From JADLHS01 sp049840435 (GTDB lineage Bacteria > Verrucomicrobiota > Verrucomicrobiia > Limisphaerales > JADLHS01), in NCBI GenBank assembly GCA_049840435.1, contig JASGKY010000013.1, forward strand, positions 137,375 through 201,374: DNA of 64,000 bases, given 5' to 3'. The translations under genes and the position numbers were made by a program. Below, in pieces: positions 12,801-21,050 of this stretch (position 1 is the first letter of the stretch; every line of letters starts with the position of its first letter). The notes under the pieces are model-generated. The model was not told the DNA's origin, did not search any database, and worked only from the letters and a program-made list of their open reading frames with translations.

Positions 12801-15800
12801 CACGACGGCAGTCATTACTGCGATCGATACGGACACCGCCAGCAGCAATCTGGTGATCACCGCCACGTCTTCAGATACGAATCTCGTCACGGTAGCGATC
12901 ACCGCGACGAACTTGGTCAGTGCCACGAATGGCGCTTACACGCTGACCTTCAGCCCGCTGACAAATGCCTATGGCAGCGCGACCATCACGGTGGTGGCGA
13001 AGGACGGCGCGTTGAGTTCAACAAACAGCTTCCTGCTCTCGGTCAGCGCGGTGAATGATTTGCCAGACTTCACGGTCAGCACGAACCTCGTGTTGGTGGC
13101 GGAAGACGCGGGCGCGATTACCAACGCCAGCTTCCTCACCGGTATCAGCACCGGTCCGACGAACGAAACCGCGCAGACGTGGGCCTTCACGGTGACGTCC
13201 GGCACGAACTTTGCCTGGGCGACTGCCCCGGCCATCAGCACGAACGGCAACTTGACCTTCCGCACGGCGACCAACGCCATCGGCACGAACCTCATCACCG
13301 TGGTGATGAAAGATAGCGGCGGCACGACCGGTGGCGGCAAAGACTCCGTCACGAACACCTTCAGCATCGGAGTAACGCCAGTGAACGACGCCGCGTATTT
13401 CACGGGCCTCGCGGCGAAGACGATTTTGGAAGATGCGACGACGAACAATACGGCGGTGGTGAACGTAATTGATATCGACACGGTGAATACCAGTGTGGCG
13501 GTGACGGTGGCCTCCTCGGACACGAACCTCGTGACGGTGGCGCTCACAGCGACGAACAGCATCGGCACGACGAACTCGGCGTTGACGCTGACGTTCAGCC
13601 CGGCGACGAACGCCTTCGGCACGGCGACGATCGCTTTGATCGCCAATGACGGCGCGCTCAATACGACCAACAGCTTCCTGCTCACCGTTTCGGCGGTGAA
13701 CGATCTGCCGGACTTCACGGTCAGCACGAACCTTGTGCTGGTGGCGGAAGACGCGGGCGCGATCACCAACGCCAGCTTCCTCACGGGCTTGAGCGCTGGG
13801 CCGACAAATGAAGTCAGCCAGAGCTGGACGTTCACGGTGCGGGCGGGCACAAACTTCGCCTTCACGACTGCGCCGGCGATCAGCACGAATGGCACTTTGA
13901 CCTTCCGCACGGCGACCAATGCCATCGGCACGAACCTTATCACGGTGGTGATGAAAGACACCGGTGGCGTGACGGGCGGCGGCAAGGATTCAGTGACGAA
14001 CACGTTCAGCATCGGCATCACGCCGGTGAATGATGCGCCTTATTTTGCGGGCCTCACCTCCCGGACCATCTTGGAAGATGTCACGACCAACACCGTAGTT
14101 GTCACGATGATTGATACGGATACGGTCAGCAGTAACCTGACACTCACGGCGACAACTTCGGATACGAACATCGCTACCGTGGTCATCACATCGACCAACT
14201 CGGTCAGTGCGACGAACACCGCCTTCACGCTGGCCTTTACGCCGCAAACCAACGCGTTTGGCAGCGTGAGCGTCACGCTCGTCGCGGGCGATGGCGCGGT
14301 GAGCACGACCAACAGTTTCCTGCTCTCGATCAGCGCGGTGAACGATCAGCCGGCCTTCACGCTCAGCACAAACTTGGTGCTCGCGGCTGAAGATGCTGGT
14401 TACGTGACGAATGCTAGCTTCCTGACGGCCATCAGCACCGGTCCGACAAACGAAGCCAGCCAGGGTTATAGCTTCACGGTCACCTCGACCACGAACTTCA
14501 ACTACGCATTCAAGCCAGTCATTACCACGAACGGCACACTGGTGTTCATGACGGCGACCAACGCCATCGGGACGAACACGATCACCGTGGTGATGAAAGA
14601 CACCGGCGGTGTGACGGGTGGTGGCAAGGATTCAATCACCAACACCTTCAGTCTCGCGGTCACTTCGATGAACGACGCTCCGAGCTTTGCCGGGGTTCTC
14701 GCCCGCACCATCCGCGAGGACGCGACCAGCACCAACACCGCGGTCATCAATGTGCTGGATAGCGATACGGACATCACCAATGTGATCGTGTCAGTCAGTT
14801 CCTCGGACACGAATCTTGCGACGGTGGCGATCACCGCGACGAACATCGTGAGCCTGACGAACGCGGCTTACACGCTGACCTTCACACCGCAAACTAATGC
14901 TTATGGCAGCTTGAGCATTTCGGTGGTGGCCAACGACGGTGTGCTGAGCACAACGAACAGCTTCTTGTTAACGGTGTCGGCGGTGAACGACGCGCCAAGC
15001 TTCGACTTGAGCACGAATCTCGTGCTGGTGGCGGAAGATGCGGGTGCCATTACCAATGCCAGCTTCCTCACGGGCTTGAGCGCTGGTCCGACAAACGAAG
15101 TGAGCCAGACGTGGACCTTTACGGTGACGTCCGGCACGAACTTTGCCTATGCAACCGCACCGGCGATCAGCACAAATGGCACGTTGACCTTCCGCACGGC
15201 AACAAATGCGATTGGCACGAACACGATTACGGTGGTCATGAAGGATAACGGTGGTGTGGCGAACGGTGGCCGAGATTCCATCACGAACACCTTCACGGTG
15301 GCCGTCACTCCGGTGAACGATGCGGCCTATTTCACTGGCCTCGCGACCAAGACCATCTTGGAAGACAGCGTGACCAATCTGACCCAGACGATCAACCTGA
15401 TCGATGTGGACACGGCCAACACGAACCTCGCGGTCACGGTGAGTTCGTCCGATACCAACCTGGCCACGGTGTCCATCACGGCGACCAATTTGATCGGTAG
15501 CACGAATGCGCAGTTAACCCTGACCTACGTGCCGAAGACCAACGCCAACGGCAGCGCGTCCATCACCCTCATTGCGGATGACGGTTCGATCACGAGCACG
15601 AACAGCTTCTTGCTCACGGTGACCGCGGTGAACGATGTGCCGAGCTTCAACCTCGCCCTCTCAGCTTACACGGTGAACAAGTATAATGTCCCGGTCAGCA
15701 TCACGAACGCGGTCACGAATATCTTCGCCGGTGCGTTCAATGAAACGAACCAGATCGTCAGCTTCGTGATGAGTAACAGTAACTCCGGCCTGTTCACAGC

Positions 15801-16953
15801 CCAGCCGGCCATCAGCACGAATGGTATCCTGACCTTCACGCCGGCCGCTCGTGGTGGGACGGTCACGGTCACGGTGCGCGCCAAGGACAACGCTGGTACG
15901 TCCAACGGTGGCGTGGACACCGCGGCGGCCCAGACGTTCACCATCTCCATCCCGGCGAATCCGTTCTCGGTCTTGGGTGGTACGTATTCCGGTCTGTTCT
16001 TCGACACGAACAATGTCGCGAACGACAGCTCTGGCTACTTCCGGTTGATTCTGGCGACCAACGGCACCTTTACTGGTGGCATCGCCCGGGCTGGCTCAAG
16101 CAATGCGTTCAGCGGTCAATTCAGCCCGGCGAGTCCGAGCTTGTCCATTGCGGTGTCCAATACGCCTTGTGTGTTGAACCTCGCCCTCGACACCAGCGCA
16201 AGCTGGACGGAAACGATCTCCGGCTCGGTCTCTAACACCACGGCAGGTTGGGACGCGCAACTCATGAGCTTCCTCAATGTGAATGCGAGCGGCTTCCCGG
16301 CTTCGCTGGCGGGTGAGTATCTTGTCGCCGTCCCTGGTAATGCGAGCGCATCCGCCGGTCCGTCTGGTGACGCCGCGCTCAGTGTGGTTGTCAGCACGAA
16401 CGGTGTGGTGACGATCAGCGGTTATCTCGCAGATGATACTCAGGTCAAGCAGACCACCACCATCTCGCGTGGCGGCAGCGTGCCGTTCTACGTGGGGATT
16501 GGTGCATCGGGCTCAGCTTCGGGTTGGTTGACATTCTTGGCGAGTGGCGCGAACCGCTTGCAGAATGATTCGGAAGTGGTGTTCATCCGTGGCGCTGGCG
16601 GCACGTATTATCCGGGCGGCTTTACGAACGCCACGGTGGCGATCGGCTCGCAATACGATGACACGGCAACCGATCTGTTGAGTCTCAGCAGCGGCACGGT
16701 GGTGTTGAGCGGCGGTGGTTTGAGCACACCGATGACGAACACGTTTACGTTGGCGAACAATGTCATTACGATCAGTGGTGGGGCTACGAATGGTTTGAGT
16801 CTGACGATGTTCCGCTCGACTGGTCAGATCGAAGGCCAGTTCAACAACGGCAGCCAGACGGGTGAAATCAACAGCGTGATCCTGCAATCCACCAATCAGG
16901 CGCGCGGTTACTTTGTTCTGCCGGCTGGCGTGGGCAAGTTCCACCTCTACTAA
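6846..16953 (+). CDS. Giant secreted cadherin-like tandem-repeat protein (one frameshift)
   Basis: Probable adhesin or surface-layer-associated protein. It reads as two frames, 6846-11453 and 11437-16953, which join into one 3,368-residue protein if the single extra A at 11390 is removed; the interrupted repeat then reads KDSGGTTGGGRDSVTNTF like its sister copies. The N-terminus has a signal peptide (core FVCSFLLLFATSSAVFA, cleavage before APPAM). About 26 Ig/cadherin-like domains follow, each beginning with V/A-N-D-x-P and containing a conserved E-D-A/T segment. A distinct C-terminal region of about 330 residues (from FSVLGGTYSGLFF) ends in KFHLY, with no LPXTG or PEP-CTERM sorting signal. 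Composition is extremely Thr/Asn/Ser rich. The start is uncertain: ATG 6846 or ATG 6858, neither with a clear Shine-Dalgarno sequence. The gene is followed by a strong terminator. Confidence 0.85.
8538..15627 (+). repeat. Eleven tandem 645-bp coding repeats
   Basis: The codons for V-N-D at the head of each two-domain unit occur at 8538, 9180, 9825, 10470, 11115, 11761, 12406, 13051, 13696, 14338, 14983 and 15628. The spacings are therefore 645 bp (215 codons), with two units of 642 and one of 646. The 646-bp unit is the one holding the frameshifting base at 11390. Copies are very similar at the DNA level, with stretches of tens of identical bases, as expected from recent duplication or gene conversion. 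Confidence 0.9.
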
Positions 16954-16977
16954 TTCAGGCGAAAGTTTCGATTTCAT

Positions 16978-17025
16978 CACCCCCGGAAACCCGGCCGAGC
17001 GCTGGATTCCGGGGGTGACTTTTTT
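16978..17025 (+). terminator. Rho-independent terminator after the repeat-protein gene
   Basis: A perfect 11-bp stem, CACCCCCGGAA (16978-16988) with TTCCGGGGGTG (17007-17017), encloses an 18-base loop and is followed by a run of T at 17020-17025. It lies 25 bases past the stop codon. Confidence 0.88.
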
Positions 17026-17082
17026 GCGGCTGCGGGATTCTGTTTGACCACCACGGGCAACCTCCTAGATTCAGAGGTGCCT

Positions 17083-18162
17083 ATGACGACCCAGAATTCT
17101 CCTCGTGGCGGCAACGTGTCTCAGAACCGGCGGGTTTTTACATCCAGCTTGGTGGTGGGGCTGTTGTTGCTGGTTTCGGCGCTTGTTAGCCAGGCGCAGA
17201 GCACTTCCTTGGGAATCAAAATGGTTCCGGTCACACTGGTGCTGCCGCAGTTGCAACTTAACGCACCGCAAGGGTCGACCAACATGCTCGAGGTTTCCAC
17301 TAATCTGAGCACCTGGCAGGACGTCACCATGCTTGTTTTTACCAGCACTAACATCCTATGGGTGGATCTCTATCCACGGGGAAGTACGGCGTATTATCGG
17401 ATGCGCCGAATTAATCCCGGTAGTCTGCCGCCGTTTCCCGCCCCGCTTACAAATCTGGTTTGGATTCCCTCGGGACAATACGTCATGGGGAGTCCCGGAA
17501 CCGATCCTGATGCCGATGGCGATGAAGCGCCGCAGACTAGTGTGATTTTCACCAAGGGTTTTTTCATGGGCAAGTATGAGGTGACGCAGGGTGAATATCT
17601 GGCTGTCGTTGGCTCGAATCCCAGCAGTTTCACCGGTGACAATAATTTGCCCGTCGAAACGGTCAGTTGGCAGCAGGCGACCAATTTTTGCCGGCTCTTG
17701 AATTTGCAGGAAGCCGGGGCGGGGCGGTTGCCTGCGGGTTACGCCTATCGTTTACCGTCTGAAGCAGAATGGGAATATGCTGCGCGTGGGGGGGCGGCGA
17801 CCCGGTTCAATTGGGGCAATGATTATACCTACGCCAGTCTGACGAATTATGCTTGGTATGCGGATAGTTCCGATGGCAGCACCCACCCTGTGGGCCAGAA
17901 GCTGGCCAATTCTTTCGGACTTTACGATGTTTCGGGCAACGTCTGCGAATGGTGCTTGGATTCGTTCGTCCTCAACTTGCCCGGCGGCGAGGTGATTGAT
18001 CCAGTTCCCTCCACTGCCGGCAACAGCAAGGTGTTTCGTGGGGGGGGATACAATGATGTGGCCGCGCAGTGTCGCCCGGCAGACCGGCGCGATATCGCCT
18101 TCACCATCCCGCCGCTCAATATTTTCGGGCTGCGGGTGGTCTTGGCGCAAACTAGTCCTTAG
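17083..18162 (+). CDS. Secreted SUMF1/FGE-domain protein, probably non-catalytic as FGE
   Basis: A 359-residue protein with an N-terminal signal sequence (core SSLVVGLLLLVSALVSQAQS), a short beta-rich region, and a formylglycine-generating-enzyme-like (SUMF1) domain from about residue 125 to the end. Visible hallmarks are WIPSGQYVMGS, MGKYEVTQGEYLAVVG, LPSEAEWEYAARGG and VSGNVCEWCLDS. True FGE uses two copper-binding cysteines near the C-terminus. Here that stretch reads GGYNDVAAQCRPADRR and has only one, so sulfatase-activating activity is unlikely and a binding role, as in many bacterial SUMF1 proteins, is more plausible. I chose the ATG at 17083 because AGAGGTG ends a few bases before it; an upstream in-frame TTG at 17044 also exists. 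Confidence 0.85.
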   Translation: MTTQNSPRGGNVSQNRRVFTSSLVVGLLLLVSALVSQAQSTSLGIKMVPVTLVLPQLQLNAPQGSTNMLEVSTNLSTWQDVTMLVFTSTNILWVDLYPRGSTAYYRMRRINPGSLPPFPAPLTNLVWIPSGQYVMGSPGTDPDADGDEAPQTSVIFTKGFFMGKYEVTQGEYLAVVGSNPSSFTGDNNLPVETVSWQQATNFCRLLNLQEAGAGRLPAGYAYRLPSEAEWEYAARGGAATRFNWGNDYTYASLTNYAWYADSSDGSTHPVGQKLANSFGLYDVSGNVCEWCLDSFVLNLPGGEVIDPVPSTAGNSKVFRGGGYNDVAAQCRPADRRDIAFTIPPLNIFGLRVVLAQTSP

Positions 18163-18626
18163 TCAGTCTTGCGGGCGGCGGCATTGCTGAAATGCCGCGT
18201 CATAACTTGCTGCCGGAACGCGAAAATCTTTTCCACATCGCGCCGGACGAACAGCCAGTTAATCAATGCTCCGCCACGCGGCCGATAGACCACTTCATCG
18301 CGACATAGCGTGCCACCCTCATGCTCAATGAACGTGTGCATGTGATGCCAGACGTGATACGGTCCGCGGAGTTGTTGATCTACGAAGCGATACGGCGGTT
18401 GCCACTCGGTGATTTCTGTCCGCCAACGAATCGGGAAGCCTCGCACGCGCAACCGATAATCAATCAACGTCCCTGGTCGCATCTCGATGGGATCGGGCGT
18501 CAGAATCTCGAAATGTAACCACGGTGGCGTGATGGCTTGCAGGTTGCGGGCATCAGCGAAGAAGTGGAACACCTCTGTGCGCGGGCGCGGCAGCCAGAGT
18601 TCTGTGCTGAAGAAAAAGTTTTTCAT
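18159..18626 (-). CDS. SRPBCC-fold (START-like) ligand-binding protein
   Basis: A 155-residue cytoplasmic protein of the SRPBCC/polyketide-cyclase-like superfamily. The N-terminus FSTELWLPRPRTEVFHFFADARNLQAITPPWL is the usual first strand and helix, followed by TEITEWQPPYRFVDQQLRGPYHVWHHMHTF and the Gly-rich end. Such proteins bind hydrophobic ligands; the ligand here is unknown. The ATG at 18624-18626 begins the fold directly, so the longer upstream open frame is not used. It overlaps the SUMF1 gene tail-to-tail by four bases and is divergent from the DUF2892 gene with only 42 bases between. Proximity to the carotenoid island may be chance. Confidence 0.8.
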   Translation of the reverse strand: MKNFFFSTELWLPRPRTEVFHFFADARNLQAITPPWLHFEILTPDPIEMRPGTLIDYRLRVRGFPIRWRTEITEWQPPYRFVDQQLRGPYHVWHHMHTFIEHEGGTLCRDEVVYRPRGGALINWLFVRRDVEKIFAFRQQVMTRHFSNAAARKTD

Positions 18627-18668
18627 CGTCCAGTTTGCAGCGGCAGGCCGCTGTGCTAATTCTTTCGC

Positions 18669-18878
18669 ATGAAGAAATTCTTTGCCACCAACATTGATGG
18701 ACGTGGGCGGCTGATTCGTGGTCTTTTGGGCGCGATCTTGGTGATCACAGGGGTGGTGATTTGCAATTATCAGATCATCGCCGCCGTCGCGTTGATCCTC
18801 TCCGGCGGCTTCTGTTTGTTCGAGGCCGTGCGCGGCTGGTGCGTCATGCGCGCTTGCGGAGTGAAAACCCGTTTCTGA
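18669..18878 (+). CDS. Small DUF2892 inner-membrane protein
   Basis: A 69-residue protein with two transmembrane helices, roughly residues 15-33 (LIRGLLGAILVITGVVI) and 36-55 (IIAAVALILSGGFCLFEAV). It opens with a conserved N-terminal NIDGRGRLIRG. This matches the DUF2892 family, the membrane part of YgaP. Two cysteines (RGWCVMRACGV) follow the second helix, as in the family. No rhodanese domain is attached. The function is unknown; a thiol or sulphur link is only suggested by YgaP. It faces the CarH gene tail-to-tail, eight bases apart. Confidence 0.75.
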   Translation: MKKFFATNIDGRGRLIRGLLGAILVITGVVICNYQIIAAVALILSGGFCLFEAVRGWCVMRACGVKTRF

Positions 18879-18885
18879 CCCATGA

Positions 18886-19806
18886 TCATGCGCCTTTGCG
18901 CATGTCTTCCAACACGGCGTAAAAATCACTGATCGTCGTGTTTCGCACAAAACCGTAACGCTCCAACGCCTCCGAATAACCTTCCGCCGCGCGACCGCCG
19001 GCAATCAACCTCACATCAATCGGCAAATTCTTGCGGAGTGTTTCCAGTTCTGCTGGCAGGTTGGGATCATCCCCAGGAAAAACGACGCTTAACGCCAGTG
19101 CCCGCGCCTGATTGCGCACCACTGCTCCCGCGATTTCCAACGCCGGCAGGCTCGTGCCCAGATAAATCACACGCCAGCCCAAATCGTTCGCTGCTGCCGC
19201 CGCCATCACCGCGCCGAGTTCATGAATCTGTCCTGCGGGGGTTGCTACGACGATGGTCGGCGTCGTGCTGCTCATCGGGTAGGGTTTGGAGTGGCGGATG
19301 AGAAAATTGCGGATCACAGCGCTGGCGAAATGCTCGTGTGCCGCAGTGATTGTTCCGTTTTGCCAAAGTTCTCCGATGCGGATGGCGAGCGGGCCGATCA
19401 TCCGTTCCAATAAACCGTGATTACCCAGATGCACGGCAGCACGACTTAAAATCTCTTCCAACTTCAAAGTGTTGTGTTCCAGCACCGCTGTCACTGCGTC
19501 GGCAATCATCGTCGCAACTGCCAGATCTTCACCGCGCGCTATGATGGTTGGAGCAGGGGCGTTCGCTGCCAGTTCGCGCAGCTTTTCCGTCGGCAATCGC
19601 GCCACATTTCCAATGCTGTGCCCAGCTAAGGTGGCTGCGCGCAGCAACGTCAACCGCTCAATCTCTGTATCGGTGTAGCGGCGGCGATTCGTGTCCGTGC
19701 GGTCGGGTGAGACCGCATCATAGCGCTTCTCCCATACCCGAATCACATGCGGCGACAACCCGGTCTTCCGGGCGGCGAACTTGATCGAGTGTTGGATTTC
19801 AGACAT
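18886..19806 (-). CDS. carH: B12-dependent light-sensing MerR repressor, CarH/LitR type
   Basis: A 306-residue regulator. Residues 1-70 are a MerR helix-turn-helix (FAARKTGLSPHVIRVWEKRY). Residues about 90-165 form the helical bundle with the CarH signature Wx9EH (Trp148, Glu158, His159). Residues about 180-300 are a cobalamin-binding Rossmann domain with GQIHELG (His195, the expected cobalt ligand) and GWRVIYLGTSLP. In characterised CarH proteins the adenosylcobalamin-bound tetramer represses carotenoid genes in the dark, and light breaks the Co-C bond and releases DNA. I use the ATG at 19804-19806; an upstream TTG at 19824 would run into the putative operator. It is divergent from the sigma/carotenoid operon, its likely target. 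Photochemistry is inferred from the motif. Confidence 0.9.
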   Translation of the reverse strand: MSEIQHSIKFAARKTGLSPHVIRVWEKRYDAVSPDRTDTNRRRYTDTEIERLTLLRAATLAGHSIGNVARLPTEKLRELAANAPAPTIIARGEDLAVATMIADAVTAVLEHNTLKLEEILSRAAVHLGNHGLLERMIGPLAIRIGELWQNGTITAAHEHFASAVIRNFLIRHSKPYPMSSTTPTIVVATPAGQIHELGAVMAAAAANDLGWRVIYLGTSLPALEIAGAVVRNQARALALSVVFPGDDPNLPAELETLRKNLPIDVRLIAGGRAAEGYSEALERYGFVRNTTISDFYAVLEDMRKGA

Positions 19807-19817
19807 CTTGCAAATAA

Positions 19818-19964
19818 TAGACAAAATATAAACACAATCAATAAAAAGTTCGGTTGGATTACCAGCTGTTCAAGTTAATTGCCTAAATTTAGCCATTTAT
19901 GACTTTTGGCCTGATGTTAAACAAAATGTTGACACGTCGTTATAAATTAGACAAAATATAAACA
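19818..19964. promoter_or_regulatory. Divergent control region with repeated CarH operator candidates
   Basis: The 17-mer TAGACAAAATATAAACA occurs identically at 19818-19834, just upstream of carH, and at 19948-19964, abutting the sigma-factor ATG. A degenerate copy, TTAAACAAAATGTTGACA, lies at 19917-19934 and matches an 18-base version of the repeat at 14 positions. The region is strikingly AT-rich against its surroundings. TTGACA at 19929-19934 with CAAAAT 17 bases later makes a possible promoter that would give an almost leaderless sigma-factor mRNA, with the 19948 repeat covering its -10. A repressor there would shut off both directions. Binding is inferred. Confidence 0.6.
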
Positions 19965-21028
19965 TGTTTAACGGCAATCTTGCTTCGGGTGGCTTGGTTT
20001 CGGGCGCGATTTCAAGGCGACGTAAGTCCAAATTGCCGGTTATTCCTGTAAAGCCCTGTTCTCGATTGGCTGCATTGCCGGTGGGGCGCAAGCTGACCGA
20101 GTCGGTATCGGAATTGGGTATCACCCCCTTCGAGTCGAACTCATTCTCTGTCGAAATCAAACGCGTGTCCGCGCCTGAACTCCTGCGGGAGGATCGCGCG
20201 GAGCAGGATTCTTTGCTCTCTATTTACATGCGTGAAGCAGGGCAGGTCGCGCTCCTGACAGTTGCAGAAGAAGTCACCCTCGCGAAACGCATACAGCGCG
20301 GCGACACCGCGGCACGTGAACACATGATCCGCGCCAACCTCCGGCTCGTCATCAAGATCGCACGCGAATACGAAAACCTCGGCATGCCGCTGCTCGATCT
20401 TATCAACGAAGGCAACATCGGCTTGATGAAGGCAGTGGAGAAATTCGATCCAGCCAAGGGCCGCAAGCTTTCCACCTATGCCGCGCTTTGGATTCGTCAG
20501 CAAATCCGCCGCGCGCTCGCCAGCCAGGGCAAAACGATTCGTCTGCCCGTTCACATCGCCGACCGCATTTATCATCTGTCTCAAGCTGAGGTTCGTTTGC
20601 GAGGTCATCTTGGCCGTGACGCGACTGATGAGGAATTGGCCGTTGAGTTAAACACTACCGTAAAGCGCCTCGAAAAACTTCGGCGCGCCGCAGCCCGGCC
20701 GGCTTCACTGGATGCCCCGCTCGGCGATGATTCCACCAGCACCATTGCGGAAGTGGTCGCCGACGAAAACGCCGCCACGCCATTCGAGCAATTGCAGAAT
20801 CGGACGGAAACTGCCTTGGTCCGCCAGCTCGTGGAAAATCTTTCCGAGCGCGAAGCCAAAATTCTCCGCCTCCGCTTTGGCCTCGACAGCGGTCAGGAGC
20901 AAACGCTCGAAACCATCGGTCGCAAACTAAAACTCACGCGCGAACGCATCCGGCAATTGCAAAACATGGCGCTGCAAAAACTCCGGCAGATGCTCGAAAA
21001 CCCGAAATGTTTCCCCCTCGCCACTTGA
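19964..21028 (+). CDS. Group 2 RpoD-like sigma-70 factor of the light operon
   Basis: A 354-residue RNA polymerase sigma factor. Region 1.2 (DSLLSIYMREAGQVALLTVAEEVTLAKRI) starts near residue 84 and is followed by region 2 (ANLRLVIKIAREYENLGMPLLDLINEGNIGL ... STYAALWIRQQIRRAL), region 3, and region 4 with the -35-binding helix TLETIGRKLKLTRERIRQLQ. It lacks the long region 1.1 of the housekeeping factor, so it is a group 2 alternative factor and not ECF. Residues 1-80 have no obvious family match, and the ATG at 19964 abuts an operator repeat. A later in-frame start, such as the GTG near 20166, is therefore possible. It is first in the operon, 22 bases before crtN, and may amplify its expression. 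Confidence 0.88.
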   Translation: MFNGNLASGGLVSGAISRRRKSKLPVIPVKPCSRLAALPVGRKLTESVSELGITPFESNSFSVEIKRVSAPELLREDRAEQDSLLSIYMREAGQVALLTVAEEVTLAKRIQRGDTAAREHMIRANLRLVIKIAREYENLGMPLLDLINEGNIGLMKAVEKFDPAKGRKLSTYAALWIRQQIRRALASQGKTIRLPVHIADRIYHLSQAEVRLRGHLGRDATDEELAVELNTTVKRLEKLRRAAARPASLDAPLGDDSTSTIAEVVADENAATPFEQLQNRTETALVRQLVENLSEREAKILRLRFGLDSGQEQTLETIGRKLKLTRERIRQLQNMALQKLRQMLENPKCFPLAT

Positions 21029-21050
21029 GTTCCGTCCGCCTCTCCATTCC

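Noticed and set aside
12969..14021. Long antisense open frames across the adhesin array, also at 8702-9301 and 10814-11362
   Set aside because: They recur with the 645-bp period and their Val/Thr/Ser-rich product is the complement of the Thr/Asn repeat codons; they are by-products of repeat composition.
8538..15627. Regularly spaced repeats as a possible CRISPR-like array
   Set aside because: The period is 645 bp, the repeats are contiguous and coding, and there are no unique spacers or cas genes.
17044..17071. TTGACC-N16-TAGATT, a sigma-70-like promoter before the SUMF1 gene
   Set aside because: It would start transcription within the Shine-Dalgarno region of the chosen ATG; the two signals conflict and the ribosome site is the stronger evidence.
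18627..19004. Upstream extension of the SRPBCC frame by about 125 codons
   Set aside because: It is antisense to the DUF2892 gene, which has clear membrane helices, and the SRPBCC fold begins exactly at the internal ATG.
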